Notes under the pieces: model-generated
Seen by the model: the letters and a program-made list of their open reading frames with translations, nothing else
What the model was told of the DNA's origin: nothing
Database searches by the model: none
DNA from: Citrobacter braakii
GTDB taxonomy: Bacteria; Pseudomonadota; Gammaproteobacteria; Enterobacterales; Enterobacteriaceae
NCBI RefSeq assembly: GCF_002075345.1
Contig: NZ_NAEW01000004.1
Coordinates: forward strand, 248,001-312,000
Direction of reading: 5' to 3'
Length of the DNA: 64,000 nucleotides
Shown: one piece after another, positions 18,716 to 28,805 of the stretch
How positions within the stretch are numbered: position 1 is the first letter of the stretch
Layout: each line of letters starts with the position of its first letter
Made by a program: the position numbers and the translations under genes

Positions 18716-20134
18716 ATGAAACAAGACGTTATCCTGGTTCTCGACTGTGGCGCGACCAACGTGCGGGCTATCGCCGTTGACCGACAGGGAAAGATTGTCG
18801 CCCGCGCAGCGACCCCGAACGCCAGTGACATCGCAACAGAAAACAGTACCTGGCATCAATGGTCGCTGGAGGCCATTCTGCAACGCTTCGCCGATTGCTG
18901 TCAGCGCCTCTGCACGCAACTGGCCGCCTGCCATGTCCGCGGGATCGCCGTCACCACTTTTGGCGTAGACGGCGCGCTGGTTGATAAGAACGGCAAGCAG
19001 CTGTATCCGGTGATTAGCTGGAAATGCCCACGCACCGCAGCGGTGATGGAGAATATTCACCGCTACATATCACCGCAGCAATTGCAGGAAATTTCCGGCG
19101 TCGGCGCATTTAGCTTCAACACGCTGTATAAACTGGTGTGGCTGAAAGAAAACCATCCGCAATTTCTGGAACAGGCGCACGCCTGGTTGTTTATCTCGTC
19201 GCTTATCAACCACCGTTTAACCGGCGAGTTCACTACAGATATCACCATGGCGGGCACCAGTCAGCTGCTGGACATCCGGCAGCGCGATTTTAGTCATGAC
19301 ATTTTGCATGCTACGGGCATACCGCGCCGTCTGTTCCCGCGCCTGGTTGAAGCAGGCGAAAAGATTGGGGCTTTGCAACCGGAGGCTGCCAGCCTGCTCG
19401 GGCTTACGGCGGGAATTCCGGTCATCTCTGCCGGCCACGACACGCAGTTTGCGCTATTTGGCGCTGGAGCCCAGCCAGATGAACCGGTGCTCTCTTCCGG
19501 CACATGGGAAATTCTGATGGTGCGCAGTGCGCAGGTGGATACCTCCCAGCTCAGCCAATATGCGGGTTCCACTTGTGAGCTGGATAGCCAGGCTGGACTG
19601 AATAACCCCGGCATGCAGTGGCTGGCTTCCGGTGTACTTGAGTGGGTGCGTAAGCTGTTGTGGACTGCCGACACCCCCTGGCAGACGTTGATTGACGAAG
19701 CCAGGGCCATCCCGGCAGGCGCCGAAGGCGTGAAGATGCACTGCGACCTGCTGGCCTGTCAGAATGCGGGCTGGCAAGGGGTTACGCTCAATACCACCCG
19801 TGGGCACTTTTATCGCGCCGCGCTGGAAGGACTGACAGAACAGCTGCAGCGAAACCTCCATACGCTGGAAAAAATCGGTCATTTCCAGGCCACAGAACTG
19901 CTATTGGTTGGTGGGGGAAGCCGCAACGCGTTGTGGAATCAGATCAAAGCGAATGTGCTCGGGATACCTGTCAAAGTGCTGGATGACGCCGAAACCACCG
20001 TGGCAGGTGCCGCAATGTTTGCGTGGTCGGGCATTGGGGAATTTGCCTCACCGGAACAGGCACGCGGGCAGGTACGCTACCAGTACCGTTACTTTTATCC
20101 GCAAACCGAATCCGAACTAACAGGAGTTGAGTAA
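18716..20134 (+). CDS. fucK: L-fuculokinase FucK
   Basis: A 472-residue FGGY kinase phosphorylating L-fuculose, and D-ribulose, at O1. The N-terminal phosphate loop [10 protein letters not shown] and the C-terminal [20 protein letters not shown] are intact. The ATG at 18716 has GGGG upstream and begins [10 protein letters not shown] like E. coli FucK; an earlier in-frame start would lie in the BIME. The C-terminus is about ten residues shorter than K-12. The product pools with FucA. It is distinct from the kinase at 11233, which should act at O5. Confidence 0.96.
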   Translation: MKQDVILVLDCGATNVRAIAVDRQGKIVARAATPNASDIATENSTWHQWSLEAILQRFADCCQRLCTQLAACHVRGIAVTTFGVDGALVDKNGKQLYPVISWKCPRTAAVMENIHRYISPQQLQEISGVGAFSFNTLYKLVWLKENHPQFLEQAHAWLFISSLINHRLTGEFTTDITMAGTSQLLDIRQRDFSHDILHATGIPRRLFPRLVEAGEKIGALQPEAASLLGLTAGIPVISAGHDTQFALFGAGAQPDEPVLSSGTWEILMVRSAQVDTSQLSQYAGSTCELDSQAGLNNPGMQWLASGVLEWVRKLLWTADTPWQTLIDEARAIPAGAEGVKMHCDLLACQNAGWQGVTLNTTRGHFYRAALEGLTEQLQRNLHTLEKIGHFQATELLLVGGGSRNALWNQIKANVLGIPVKVLDDAETTVAGAAMFAWSGIGEFASPEQARGQVRYQYRYFYPQTESELTGVE

Positions 20135-20135
20135 T

Positions 20136-20558
20136 ATGCTCAAAACAATATCTCCCTTAATTTCGCCCGACCTGCTGAAGGTGCTGGCTGAGATGGGCCA
20201 CGGCGATGAGATTATATTTTCCGATGCCCACTTCCCGGCCCACAGCATGGGACCGCAGGTTATCCGCACCGACGGTCTATTGGTCAGCGACCTGCTACAG
20301 GCGATTATTCCGCTCTTTGAACTGGACAGCTATGCCCCACCGCTGGTGATGATGGCGGCTGTTGAAGGCGATGCCCTCGATCCTGACGTCGAGGCCCGCT
20401 ATCGTCAGGCGCTTTCACTGCAAACCCCCTGCCCGGACATCACGCGTATTGACCGCTATGCCTTCTATGAACGCGCGCAACAGGCGTTTGCGATCGTTAT
20501 CACAGGAGAGCGGGCAAAGTACGGGAATATTCTATTAAAAAAAGGAGTAACCCCGTAA
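20136..20558 (+). CDS. fucU: L-fucose mutarotase FucU
   Basis: A 140-residue RbsD/FucU family protein catalysing anomer interconversion of L-fucose so that FucI receives the alpha form. The family segments [19 protein letters not shown] and [19 protein letters not shown] are intact. The ATG at 20136 is one base after the fucK stop (TAATATG); the nine-base-earlier TTG is not needed. The family decamer forms its sites between subunits. It is third in the fucIKUR order. Confidence 0.96.
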   Translation: MLKTISPLISPDLLKVLAEMGHGDEIIFSDAHFPAHSMGPQVIRTDGLLVSDLLQAIIPLFELDSYAPPLVMMAAVEGDALDPDVEARYRQALSLQTPCPDITRIDRYAFYERAQQAFAIVITGERAKYGNILLKKGVTP

Positions 20559-20568
20559 TCTCTGGTCT

Positions 20569-20593
20569 GAATGCCCGTCAGCTACGGGCATTC
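20569..20593 (+). other. Intercistronic hairpin between fucU and fucR
   Basis: GAATGCCCGT (20569-20578) and ACGGGCATTC (20584-20593) form a perfect 10-bp stem with a 5-nt loop. There is no following T run, so it is more likely a processing or stability hairpin that limits fucR than a complete terminator. Confidence 0.6.
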
Positions 20594-20615
20594 ATCATAA
20601 AATGAGGATCAGAAC

Positions 20616-21344
20616 ATGAAAGCGGCGCGCCAGCAGGCGATCGTAGATCTGCTTACCAACCACAAAAATCTGACAACCGAAACCCTTGCTTTGCAACTTA
20701 AGGTCAGCAAAGAGACCATCCGCCGCGATCTCAGCGAGCTACAAGCCCAGGGAAAAGTGCTGCGCAATCACGGACGGGCCAAAGTGATTCATCGGCAAAA
20801 TCAGGACAGCGGCGACCCGTTTCATATGCGACTCAAAAGCCACTATGCCCACAAAGCGAATATTGCCCGCGAAGCGCTGGCATGGATCGAAGAAGGTATG
20901 GTGATAGCCCTGGACGCCAGCTCAACGTGCTGGTACCTGGCGCGACAGTTACCGGACATCAACATTCACGTCTTTACCAACAGCCAGCCCATTTGCCAGG
21001 AATTGGCTAAACGCGAACACCTTCAGCTCATCAGCTCCGGCGGTCGCCTTGAGCGTAAATACGGTTGCTATGTTAACCCCTCGCTCATCTCGCAGCTCAA
21101 ACCACTCGAGATCGATCTGTTTATTTTTTCCTGCGTAGGGATCGACAGCGACGGCGCACTCTGGGACTCTAACGCGACCAATGCCGACTTCAAGTCCATT
21201 CTGCTTAAGCGCGCAGCGCAGTCATTATTGCTGATCGATAAAAGTAAATTTAATCGTTCGGGAGAGGCCCGGATTGGGCATCTGGATGATGTGACGCATA
21301 TTATTTCAGATACGCCGCTGATTGAAACAATGCAGGCCGGATAA
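20616..21344 (+). CDS. fucR: L-fucose operon activator FucR (DeoR family)
   Basis: A 242-residue DeoR-type regulator. The N-terminal helix-turn-helix is LKVSKETIRRDLSELQAQGKV, followed by a sugar-phosphate-binding domain (IALDASSTCWYLA, SSGG). In E. coli it activates fuc genes with L-fuculose 1-phosphate. The C-terminus is unusual: the last codons and stop (Gln-Ala-Gly-stop, 21333-21344) are supplied by a REP element, and the tail after HIISD no longer resembles K-12. The protein is otherwise intact. Confidence 0.94.
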   Translation: MKAARQQAIVDLLTNHKNLTTETLALQLKVSKETIRRDLSELQAQGKVLRNHGRAKVIHRQNQDSGDPFHMRLKSHYAHKANIAREALAWIEEGMVIALDASSTCWYLARQLPDINIHVFTNSQPICQELAKREHLQLISSGGRLERKYGCYVNPSLISQLKPLEIDLFIFSCVGIDSDGALWDSNATNADFKSILLKRAAQSLLLIDKSKFNRSGEARIGHLDDVTHIISDTPLIETMQAG

Positions 21345-21371
21345 GGCATTTACGCCTTCATCCGGCCTGCA
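21331..21371 (+). repeat. REP element overlapping the 3' end of fucR
   Basis: TGCAGGCCGGATAAGG...CCTTCATCCGGCCTGCA is a long palindrome starting inside the fucR coding sequence. It ends 9 bp before the convergent rlmM stop, and may serve both mRNAs as a 3' end structure. Confidence 0.9.
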
Positions 21372-21379
21372 ATTTTACC

Positions 21380-22480
21380 TTATCGCTCGTCGCGACGGCC
21401 ACCAACAGCAGCCCACAGGCGACGGACGTGCACGGTGACTTCTTCACGGTCATGATACAGCTGACGCGCCTGAATCTGGGCATTTACGCCATGCTCGTCA
21501 AGCTGTGCCTGAATATAAGCCAGGTTTTGCGACACCTCTTCGTAGCGTTTTTTCATCGGCAGCTTGAGGTTGAAGATAGTCTCACGACACCAGCCGTTGA
21601 CCAGCCACTGCGCCATCAGGGCGGCAACCTTCGCGGGCTTTTCCACCATGTCGCAAACCATCCACGAAATGTTATTGCGATTTGGCCGGTACTTAAATCC
21701 GTCTTCGCGCAGCCAGGTAACTTGTCCGGTATCCATCAGACTTTGCGCCATCGGACCATTATCCACGGAGTAAACCCACATGTTGCGTTTAACCAGTTGA
21801 TAGGTCCAACCGCCCGGGCATGCCCCTAAATCCACCGCATACATTCCGTTAGCCAGACGTTCATCCCACTCATCGGCAGGAATGAACACGTGCAGCGCTT
21901 CTTCCAGCTTCAGTGTTGAACGGCTCGGCGCATCGGCCGGGAACTTCAGACGCGGAATGCCCATGTAGAACGGGGAGTTATTGTCAGGCCAGGAATAGCC
22001 GGTATAGCAACAGCCTGGTGCGATAAAGAACACATGAACCACCGGACGTTTTGGCGTTTCATATTTTGCCAGCACGCCCGCTTCCCGCAGCGCCGCGCGC
22101 AGTGGTACGGTAAATTTACGGCAAAATTTAACCAACTCTTTGCTTTCATTGGTATCAGCAACTTCAACGCGCAGATCGCCGCCTTTCTCTACCACGCCCT
22201 GCAACATGCCGACAATCGGCGTAATGCGGTCTTCCGGCGGTAAATATTGCAGCAGTTCGCCCACCACAAACATTTGACGGGCAAAAATCAGCGAGCTAAA
22301 CGGCAACTCTTTCACTAACTTTTCGGCATCGTCCTGCTGATAGCATTCGAAGATGACGTAACCCGCATTGTCTTTCACGCGGGCAAAACCGAAGATTTCC
22401 CGGCGTCCTGCTTTATCCGTAATTTCTGCGGCGCACTCTTTTTCAAAACCTGGGCGACACAACAATACAACCTTATTCAT
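21380..22480 (-). CDS. rlmM: 23S rRNA C2498 2'-O-ribose methyltransferase RlmM
   Basis: A 366-residue protein equal in length to E. coli RlmM (YgdE). The N-terminal THUMP-like region is followed by a Rossmann SAM-binding domain with motif [14 protein letters not shown] and the catalytic-type [10 protein letters not shown]. It methylates the 2'-OH of C2498 in 23S rRNA. Its start overlaps the end of ygdD by 8 bp, so the pair is coupled. Confidence 0.96.
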   Translation of the reverse strand: MNKVVLLCRPGFEKECAAEITDKAGRREIFGFARVKDNAGYVIFECYQQDDAEKLVKELPFSSLIFARQMFVVGELLQYLPPEDRITPIVGMLQGVVEKGGDLRVEVADTNESKELVKFCRKFTVPLRAALREAGVLAKYETPKRPVVHVFFIAPGCCYTGYSWPDNNSPFYMGIPRLKFPADAPSRSTLKLEEALHVFIPADEWDERLANGMYAVDLGACPGGWTYQLVKRNMWVYSVDNGPMAQSLMDTGQVTWLREDGFKYRPNRNNISWMVCDMVEKPAKVAALMAQWLVNGWCRETIFNLKLPMKKRYEEVSQNLAYIQAQLDEHGVNAQIQARQLYHDREEVTVHVRRLWAAVGGRRDER

Positions 22481-22868
22481 GGCTAACGCCCTTACGTTTC
22501 AATCGAATAGCGCCCACTAACATCAGCGCCCAGCCCACAAGGAAGCTGAAACCGCCGACGGGGGTAACAAACGCCCACAGGCGTAAATGCGAGAGCGCGA
22601 GGCAATACAGGCTGCCGCTAAACAGCACCGTTCCTAATGCCAAAAACACGCTACTCCAGTAAAACCAAATGCTAATGCGCCGCTGCATGGCGACGGCCAG
22701 GCCAAATATAGCCAGCGTATGGAACGCCTGATACTCGAGGCCTGTCTGGATCCACCCCATCTCAACGACACCGAGGGTTTTACTCAGAACATGTGCCCCA
22801 AAGGCGCCCAACGCCACAAAGATAAAGCCACTTACGGCGGCAAAAATCAGCATAAAACGGCTGGTCAT
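22473..22868 (-). CDS. ygdD: DUF423 inner-membrane protein YgdD
   Basis: A 131-residue integral membrane protein with about four hydrophobic helices ([19 protein letters not shown] and others). The N-terminal GAFGAH segment is typical of DUF423. Function unknown. It lies 18 bp downstream of gcvA on the same strand and overlaps rlmM, as in E. coli. Confidence 0.92.
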   Translation of the reverse strand: MTSRFMLIFAAVSGFIFVALGAFGAHVLSKTLGVVEMGWIQTGLEYQAFHTLAIFGLAVAMQRRISIWFYWSSVFLALGTVLFSGSLYCLALSHLRLWAFVTPVGGFSFLVGWALMLVGAIRLKRKGVSHE

Positions 22869-22886
22869 GTGAATACCCTACGTAAA

Positions 22887-23804
22887 TTATTGTTCATAAC
22901 GAAAGCGGAATTTTTCTTGTTCCGTGGCCGCTTTCGCCAGAATCCACTGACGGAAGGCGGCTATTTTACCCAGTTCTGCCTGACTGTCATGACAAACCAG
23001 ATAAAATGCGTTTTTGCTGACCAGAACATCATTAAACGGACAGACCAGACGTCCGGCTTCTATTTCGGATTGCGCCATGACGTTATTAGCCAACGCAATT
23101 CCCTGTCCATGGATAGCAGCCTGGAGCACCATGGCGCTATGGCTGAAGATGGGTCCCTGCTGTACGTTGATATGATTCAGGCCAAGCTGGCGCGTATAGG
23201 CTTGCCAGTCACGGCGTGACGCATCGTGCAATAATGTGTGTTTCGCCAGATCTTCGGGCGTCTTTAGCGGTTTATCACCGGTGAGTAATAGCGGCGAGCA
23301 GACCGGCAATAAATATTCTGCGTACAATTTTTCAACGCGCAGACCCGGCCAATTGCCACGTCCGTAGAAAATCGCCACATCAACATCGTCAGCCAGTTTG
23401 TCTTCCTGACGGTCCACCGCCTGGATCCTGACATCGATTCCCGGATAAGCTGAGTTAAAGCTAGAGAGTCTGGGAACCATCCATTGGATTGCAAAACTGG
23501 GCAATAAACTCACAGTGAGCGCACCTTTTGCACTGCGTGCCTGAAGTTTACGCGTCGCGTCGGTTAATTGCGAAAAAATCTCTTTGATGTCGAGAAAGTA
23601 GCTTTGGCCTTCTTCCGTTAACAGCAAAGATCGATTGCGTCGACGAAACAGCTTCAGCCCCAGGAAATCCTCAAGTGACTTGATTTGATGACTTACTGCG
23701 GCCTGCGTCACAAAAAGCTCTTCTGCTGCGCGAGTAAAGCTCAAATGACGCGCTGCAGCATCAAAAACACGCAACGCATTTAGGGGTGGTAATCGTTTTG
23801 ACAT
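22887..23804 (-). CDS. gcvA: Glycine cleavage system regulator GcvA
   Basis: A 305-residue LysR-type regulator that activates gcvTHP with glycine, represses it with purines through GcvR, and activates the divergent sRNA gene gcvB. The N-terminal winged helix (FTRAAEELFVTQAAVSHQIKSLE) and a full substrate-binding domain are present. The gcvB start lies about 130 bp upstream on the other strand, so the shared region 23805-23932 should hold the GcvA sites. Confidence 0.97.
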   Translation of the reverse strand: MSKRLPPLNALRVFDAAARHLSFTRAAEELFVTQAAVSHQIKSLEDFLGLKLFRRRNRSLLLTEEGQSYFLDIKEIFSQLTDATRKLQARSAKGALTVSLLPSFAIQWMVPRLSSFNSAYPGIDVRIQAVDRQEDKLADDVDVAIFYGRGNWPGLRVEKLYAEYLLPVCSPLLLTGDKPLKTPEDLAKHTLLHDASRRDWQAYTRQLGLNHINVQQGPIFSHSAMVLQAAIHGQGIALANNVMAQSEIEAGRLVCPFNDVLVSKNAFYLVCHDSQAELGKIAAFRQWILAKAATEQEKFRFRYEQ

Positions 23805-23897
23805 GACTTTTAGGCTTTGATGTTAAATGAATTTAACAATTAACCAACAGGTTGTAACCTATTAGTTTTTTTTATCTGAGCCATTATAAATTGTCCG

Positions 23898-23926
23898 TTG
23901 AGGTTCTACCAGCAAATACCTATAGT
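23898..23926 (+). promoter_or_regulatory. gcvB promoter
   Basis: TTGAGG (23898-23903) and TATAGT (23921-23926) are separated by 17 bp. They end 6 bp before the ACTTCCTG that begins GcvB. Confidence 0.75.
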
Positions 23927-23932
23927 GGCGGC

Positions 23933-24139
23933 ACTTCCTGAAGCCGGAACGAAAAGTTTTATCGGAATGCGTGTTCTGGTGGGCTTTTGGCTTACGGTTG
24001 TGATGTTGTGTTGTTGTGTTTGCAATTGGTCTGCGATTCAGACCATGGTAGCAAAGCTACCCTTTTTCACTTCCTGTACATTTACCCTGTCTGTCCATAG
24101 TGATTAATGTAGCACCGCCAAATTGCGGTGCTTTTTTTT
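23933..24139 (+). ncRNA. gcvB: GcvB small RNA
   Basis: About 207 nt beginning ACUUCCUGAAGCCGG and ending in the terminator AGCACCGCC-AAAUU-GCGGUGCU plus U8. It contains the G/U-rich R1 seed (GUUGUGAUGUUGUGUUGUUG), the region used to repress many amino acid and peptide transporter mRNAs with Hfq. It matches E. coli GcvB nearly base for base from memory and has the same location, divergent from gcvA. Activation by GcvA when glycine is ample is established. Confidence 0.97.
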
Positions 24140-24167
24140 GTCCGACTCTTTGTCGATGGACGACCGG

Positions 24168-24395
24168 TTAGTTATCCAGTTCTACCATCTCTTTCACATC
24201 GGTACGGTTAATCTGCTGTTTGTTGCCGTTAGCGTCTTTATACGAAATCATCCCCGTTTCATTGTCGGTCTGTGGCTTACCATCAGATACGATTGATCGA
24301 CCATCATTGGTGTGCATCACGTAATTCGAACCAGAACAGGCGCTCAGGGCAAAAGTCAGCATACAAGCAGAGATAATTGCGGCAGTCTTTTTCAT
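24168..24395 (-). CDS. ygdI: Small lipoprotein YgdI
   Basis: A 75-residue lipoprotein. The signal peptide MKKTAAIISACMLTFALSAC ends in the lipobox LSAC, so the mature protein starts at Cys20. The DUF903 (YgdI/YgdR) domain follows (NYVMHTNDGRSIVSDGKPQ). It converges with gcvB. A paralogue, ygdR, is at 52341. The function is unknown; the SH3-like fold is known for the family. Confidence 0.93.
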   Translation of the reverse strand: MKKTAAIISACMLTFALSACSGSNYVMHTNDGRSIVSDGKPQTDNETGMISYKDANGNKQQINRTDVKEMVELDN

Positions 24396-24587
24396 CTTTT
24401 TCTCCTTAAAGCGATTTATGCTATTAAAAACACACTCCGTAACAGGCTAAATTGCTCGCCTAACGGTATATAGCATAAGACACTGCGTGGACTTTGCCAG
24501 GATATCCAGAGTATTCCGATGGTTAGCACACCCCTTGTATCAGCGCCCTTTTTGCGCCACGATCGGTTTACTGAACTGAGGAATACC

Positions 24588-25793
24588 ATGAACGCTTTTA
24601 ACCCCGCGCAGTTTCGCGCGCAATTTCCCGCACTCAACGATGCTGGCGTCTATCTCGACAGCGCTGCTACCGCACTGAAGCCGCAGGCAGTGATTGAGGC
24701 CACCCATCAGTTTTATAGCCTGAGCGCCGGGAACGTCCATCGCAGCCAGTTTGCCGAAGCACAGCGCCTGACCGCACGCTATGAAGCCGCGCGGGAAAAA
24801 GTCGCAAGCCTGATTAATGCGCCGGATGACAAAACAATCGTCTGGACCCGCGGTACGACGGAAGCGATCAACATGGTTGCCCAAAGCTATGCGCGACCGC
24901 GCTTACAACCGGGTGATGAGATTATCGTTAGCGCAGCAGAGCATCATGCCAACCTCGTGCCCTGGCTGATGGTGGCGGAGCAAACGGGGGCGAAGGTCGT
25001 CAGGCTGCCGCTTAACGACCATTTATTGCCAGACGTTGAAAGCCTCGCGCAACTCATCACTCCACGCAGCCGCATTCTGGCGCTTGGGCAGATGTCGAAC
25101 GTTACCGGCGGTTGCCCGGATTTAGCCCGCGCCATTACGCTCGCCCATGCGGCTGGAATGGTGGTGATGGTGGATGGTGCCCAGGGGATTGTCCATTTCC
25201 CCGCCGACGTACAGCAATTAGACATTGATTTCTATGCGTTCTCGGGCCACAAGCTGTATGGCCCCACCGGCATTGGCGTGCTGTACGGTAAACCGGAACT
25301 GCTGGATGCCATGTCTCCCTGGCTCGGTGGGGGTAAAATGATTAGCGAAGTCAGTTTTGACGGTTTCACCACCCAGGCTGCTCCATGGAAGCTGGAGGCC
25401 GGTACGCCTAACGTTGCTGGCGTTATCGGACTAAGCGCGGCGCTCGAATGGCTGGCGGACGTTGACGTGGTGCAGGCCGAAAACTGGAGCCGGGGTCTGG
25501 CGACGTTGGCAGAAGATGCACTGGCGAAACGCCCCGGCTTTCGCTCCTTCCGCTGCCAGGACTCCAGTCTGTTAGCCTTTGATTTCGCAGGCGTTCATCA
25601 CAGCGACATGGTGACACTGCTGGCCGAATATGGCATTGCGCTGCGTGCAGGACAACACTGTGCGCAACCGCTGCTGGCAGAACTGGGCGTATCCGGGACG
25701 CTACGCGCCTCATTTGCACCTTATAATACGCAAAGTGATGTAGATGCGTTGGTCGCAGCCGTTGACCGCGCGCTGGAAATATTGGTGGATTAA
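24588..25793 (+). CDS. csdA: Cysteine desulfurase CsdA
   Basis: A 401-residue class V aminotransferase-fold PLP enzyme (group II desulfurase) that takes sulfur from cysteine or cysteine sulfinate and passes it to CsdE. The PLP lysine is in [11 protein letters not shown], and the catalytic cysteine is in [12 protein letters not shown] chose the ATG at 24588 (GAGGAATACC upstream, start MNAFNPAQF), giving the E. coli length. The stop overlaps the csdE start (TAATG). tcdA, the acceptor-pathway enzyme, lies just beyond. Confidence 0.97.
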   Translation: MNAFNPAQFRAQFPALNDAGVYLDSAATALKPQAVIEATHQFYSLSAGNVHRSQFAEAQRLTARYEAAREKVASLINAPDDKTIVWTRGTTEAINMVAQSYARPRLQPGDEIIVSAAEHHANLVPWLMVAEQTGAKVVRLPLNDHLLPDVESLAQLITPRSRILALGQMSNVTGGCPDLARAITLAHAAGMVVMVDGAQGIVHFPADVQQLDIDFYAFSGHKLYGPTGIGVLYGKPELLDAMSPWLGGGKMISEVSFDGFTTQAAPWKLEAGTPNVAGVIGLSAALEWLADVDVVQAENWSRGLATLAEDALAKRPGFRSFRCQDSSLLAFDFAGVHHSDMVTLLAEYGIALRAGQHCAQPLLAELGVSGTLRASFAPYNTQSDVDALVAAVDRALEILVD

Positions 25794-26236
25794 TGACAAG
25801 CCCTCTGTTCGCCGGACACCCGTTTGGCACAACCGTAACGGAAGAGACGTTACGCAATACCTTTACCCCGCTCACCCAGTGGGAAGATAAATATCGCCAG
25901 CTGATTCTGCTGGGTAAGCAGTTGCCAGCGCTTCCTGATTCGCTAAAGGCACAGGCCAAAGAGATCGCGGGCTGCGAAAACCGCGTTTGGCTGGGGCATA
26001 CCCTTCATGAGAATGGTACTTTGCATTTCTTCGGCGACAGCGAAGGTCGCATTGTACGCGGGCTGTTGGCGGTATTACTCACGGCGGTTGAAGGTAAAAC
26101 CGCAGCCGAGTTAGTGGCGCATTCGCCTATGGCATTATTTGACGAGCTAGGTTTACGCGCGCAGCTCAGCGCCTCGCGTACCCAGGGGCTGCATGCTCTT
26201 AACGAGGCGATTCTTGAGGCTGCCCGACAGGTTTGA
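25793..26236 (+). CDS. csdE: Sulfur acceptor protein CsdE
   Basis: A 147-residue SufE-like protein. The acceptor cysteine is in [12 protein letters not shown]. It stimulates CsdA and relays sulfur, with a proposed link to TcdA-dependent ct6A modification. Its start overlaps csdA by one base, giving tight coupling. A REP follows 5 bp after the stop codon, before convergent tcdA. Confidence 0.96.
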   Translation: MTSPLFAGHPFGTTVTEETLRNTFTPLTQWEDKYRQLILLGKQLPALPDSLKAQAKEIAGCENRVWLGHTLHENGTLHFFGDSEGRIVRGLLAVLLTAVEGKTAAELVAHSPMALFDELGLRAQLSASRTQGLHALNEAILEAARQV

Positions 26237-26240
26237 TGGT

Positions 26241-26275
26241 TGCCGGATGGCGACGCGAACGCGTCTTATCCGGCA
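26241..26275 (+). repeat. REP between csdE and tcdA
   Basis: TGCCGGATGGCGACGCG...CGTCTTATCCGGCA is a REP palindrome in the 47-bp space between the convergent ends of csdE and tcdA. Confidence 0.85.
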
Positions 26276-26283
26276 CAACACAC

Positions 26284-27090
26284 TCAACTCTGGCGCGCCG
26301 CTTTCGCCATCATCTTCTTCAGCGCGTGTGAGACGGCAACAAAGCCAAAGGTGGCGGTCACCATAGTGGCCGCGCCAAAACCGGATGCGCAATCCATGCG
26401 CTTCGGCCCTTCCGCCGTCGCCTTCATCGCACATACCGAGCCATCTGCCTGCGGGTAAACCAGCGCTTCGGTCGAGAACACACAGTCCACGCCCAGCTTG
26501 CCTTTGCTGTTTTTCACCACGCCAAAATCGCTTTTCAGCCGCTCGCGTAGCTTGGCTGCCAGCGGATCCTGGATAGTTTTTGCCAAATCAACGACCTGTA
26601 TCTGCGTCGGGTCGATCTGCCCTCCCGCACCACCGGTGGTCACCAGCGGAATTTTGTTACGCCGACACCAGGCGATCAGTGCCGCTTTTGGGCGCACGCT
26701 GTCAATCGCATCAATGACATACGAATAACCCGCACTCATATACTCAGCAACATTATCCGGCGTGACAAAATCATCGACCACGTTCACCCGGCACTCCGGG
26801 TTAATCTGGCGGATACGTTCAGCCATCACTTCAGCTTTTGCCAGGCCGACGTTATCGCGCAGAGCATGGATCTGGCGGTTAGTATTGGTGACGCACACAT
26901 CATCCATATCGATGAGCGTGATGGCGCCAATACCGGTACGCGCCAGCGCTTCCGCCGCCCACGACCCTACCCCGCCAATCCCGACCACGCAAACGTGCGA
27001 TTGGGCAAACAACTGCAGCGCATTTTCGCCATACAGACGCGCCGTACCGCCAAAACGCTGGCGCCAGGCATCACTGATAACCACAGACAT
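26284..27090 (-). CDS. tcdA: tRNA threonylcarbamoyladenosine dehydratase TcdA (CsdL)
   Basis: A 268-residue E1-like (ThiF/MoeB fold) ATP-dependent enzyme that cyclises t6A37 to ct6A in ANN-decoding tRNAs. The nucleotide loop VVGIGGVGSWAAEAL and the adjacent LIDMDDV segment are present. Near the C-terminus GFGAATMVTATFGFVAVSHAL is a hydrophobic stretch seen in the family. It is convergent with csdAE, whose products are functionally linked. Confidence 0.95.
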   Translation of the reverse strand: MSVVISDAWRQRFGGTARLYGENALQLFAQSHVCVVGIGGVGSWAAEALARTGIGAITLIDMDDVCVTNTNRQIHALRDNVGLAKAEVMAERIRQINPECRVNVVDDFVTPDNVAEYMSAGYSYVIDAIDSVRPKAALIAWCRRNKIPLVTTGGAGGQIDPTQIQVVDLAKTIQDPLAAKLRERLKSDFGVVKNSKGKLGVDCVFSTEALVYPQADGSVCAMKATAEGPKRMDCASGFGAATMVTATFGFVAVSHALKKMMAKAARQS

Positions 27091-27129
27091 AACACCTCAA
27101 ATTAATTAATATCGAGCGCCATCCGGCTA

Positions 27130-28227
27130 TTAACCGCTGAACACGTTACCCGTACCCGGCGCTGTTTTCAGTACCCAGACGCGACCGTAGTGATTATACC
27201 ACCCCGCACGGTGTCCGGCGTCAGCACCAATGCCCTGATAGATATCGAAGTGTTGTCCTTTAATAGCGCCACCCACATCTAACGCCACCATCAGGCGCAG
27301 TTCGTACTGGCCGGTAAACTTGCCGTTATTGTCCAGTAACGGGACTTCCGCCAGCAATGTTGTGCCCGCCGGAATGATACTGCGGTCAGAAGCCACAGAC
27401 GCGCGGCCAATCAACGGTACCGCGCTGGCCCCTTTGACCGGTGCAAAAGATTGCGGTTTAAAGAAGACAAACGATGGGTTCTGCTCCAACAGCTCACGCA
27501 CTTCGGCTTCGCTGTGCGTTTCACCCCAATGGCGAATAGCCTGCATCGACATATCTTCTTTTTTCACTTCGCCACGGTCGATAAGCACTTTACCGATGCT
27601 GCGATAGGCGTGGCCGTTTTTCCCGGAATAGCTAAAGAAGTTAAGCGGACTGCCATCGCCAAAATCGATGTAACCACTGCCCTGCACATCCATAATGAAG
27701 TTATCCATCAGGGAGTTGCTGTACGCCAGAATGTAGTTGTCGCTCAGCGCACCCGCGTAAATCTCGGCACGGCTTGGTAAGCGCCCACGTTTTGGCGGCA
27801 TGCGATAGATAGGATACTGAAACTCGCCCTGGCGCGTATGGCGCGCCTGAATAACCGGCGTGTAATAACCGGTAAACTGGACGTTACCGTAGTTGTCCGC
27901 CCCTTCCATTTGCCAGGCATCAATACCAAACTGGCGCATACTGCGCGTATCACCGCCCGCACGTAACCACTGCTGGATAGCGTTGTAAACGTTGCTCTGG
28001 TTGCCGTACAAACGTGGCGAAGCGCTGCGAATTTGATTAACCTGCTCGGCGAAATCACCGGCATTGATTGGTGCGCCAACCGCATCAGGCTGGTTCACCA
28101 GTGAGAAAGGCTGGGTAAATTTCCCGTCTTTATACTGCTGCCCACGATCGGTGGGTTTTGAGGAACACGCGGCGAGCATCGCGACGACTGCTCCCGCAAG
28201 AAGATATTTTGCCCAACGTCCTTTCAT
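27130..28227 (-). CDS. mltA: Membrane-bound lytic murein transglycosylase A MltA
   Basis: A 365-residue outer-membrane lipoprotein. The signal peptide ends in the lipobox LAAC (Cys21). The MltA domain (GNVQFTGYYTPVIQARHT) and the 3D domain near the C-terminus (VALDVGGAIKGQHFDIYQGIG) carry the catalytic Asp region. It cleaves murein glycan strands with 1,6-anhydro formation. I took the ATG at 28227 because it begins the signal peptide MKGRWAKYLL; a longer frame would precede it without purpose. Confidence 0.96.
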   Translation of the reverse strand: MKGRWAKYLLAGAVVAMLAACSSKPTDRGQQYKDGKFTQPFSLVNQPDAVGAPINAGDFAEQVNQIRSASPRLYGNQSNVYNAIQQWLRAGGDTRSMRQFGIDAWQMEGADNYGNVQFTGYYTPVIQARHTRQGEFQYPIYRMPPKRGRLPSRAEIYAGALSDNYILAYSNSLMDNFIMDVQGSGYIDFGDGSPLNFFSYSGKNGHAYRSIGKVLIDRGEVKKEDMSMQAIRHWGETHSEAEVRELLEQNPSFVFFKPQSFAPVKGASAVPLIGRASVASDRSIIPAGTTLLAEVPLLDNNGKFTGQYELRLMVALDVGGAIKGQHFDIYQGIGADAGHRAGWYNHYGRVWVLKTAPGTGNVFSG

Positions 28228-28391
28228 TGTTCTCGTCTTATGTTGCCTGAATGCGAGACGAAGATAACAAACCCCCGAACCTAATGAAATGCGTATACAT
28301 ACCCGAACGCAAATTTTGAGCAAAAAACAATCCAGAATGCGTTGTTTTTGTTCATTTTCACCTTAAAAACGTGATCAAGGTGAAAAAAGGG

Positions 28392-28419
28392 TTGCATGAA
28401 AATGCGAGCAGAGTATAGT
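28392..28419 (+). promoter_or_regulatory. metZWV promoter
   Basis: TTGCAT (28392-28397), a 16-bp spacer and TATAGT (28414-28419) lie 13 bp before the first tRNA. The GC-rich GCGCATCC after the -10 fits a stringent-control discriminator. Confidence 0.7.
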
Positions 28420-28432
28420 GCGCATCCACGGA

Positions 28433-28509
<77 letters not shown>

Positions 28510-28543
28510 ATTAAAATTTGATGAAATAAAAGCAGTACGGTGA

Positions 28544-28620
<77 letters not shown>

Positions 28621-28654
28621 ATCAAATTTGATAAAATATAAAGCAGTACGGTGA

Positions 28655-28731
<77 letters not shown>

Positions 28732-28738
28732 ACATTAT

Positions 28739-28762
28739 AAACACCCTAAAGGGTGTTTTTTT
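28739..28762 (+). terminator. Terminator of the metZWV operon
   Basis: AAACACCC-TAAA-GGGTGTTT is followed by T residues to 28762, directly after the third tRNA. Confidence 0.9.
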
Positions 28763-28777
28763 GTATCTGCAGTCTAT

Positions 28778-28804
28778 AAAAAAAGCGCTTTTCAGCGCTT
28801 TTTT
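28778..28804 (-). terminator. Terminator of amiC
   Basis: AAAAGCGCT and AGCGCTTTT (around 28781-28802) form a stem flanked by an A run and a T run, so it can work in both directions. The amiC stop codon is only 2 bp away. Confidence 0.85.
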
Positions 28805-28805
28805 G

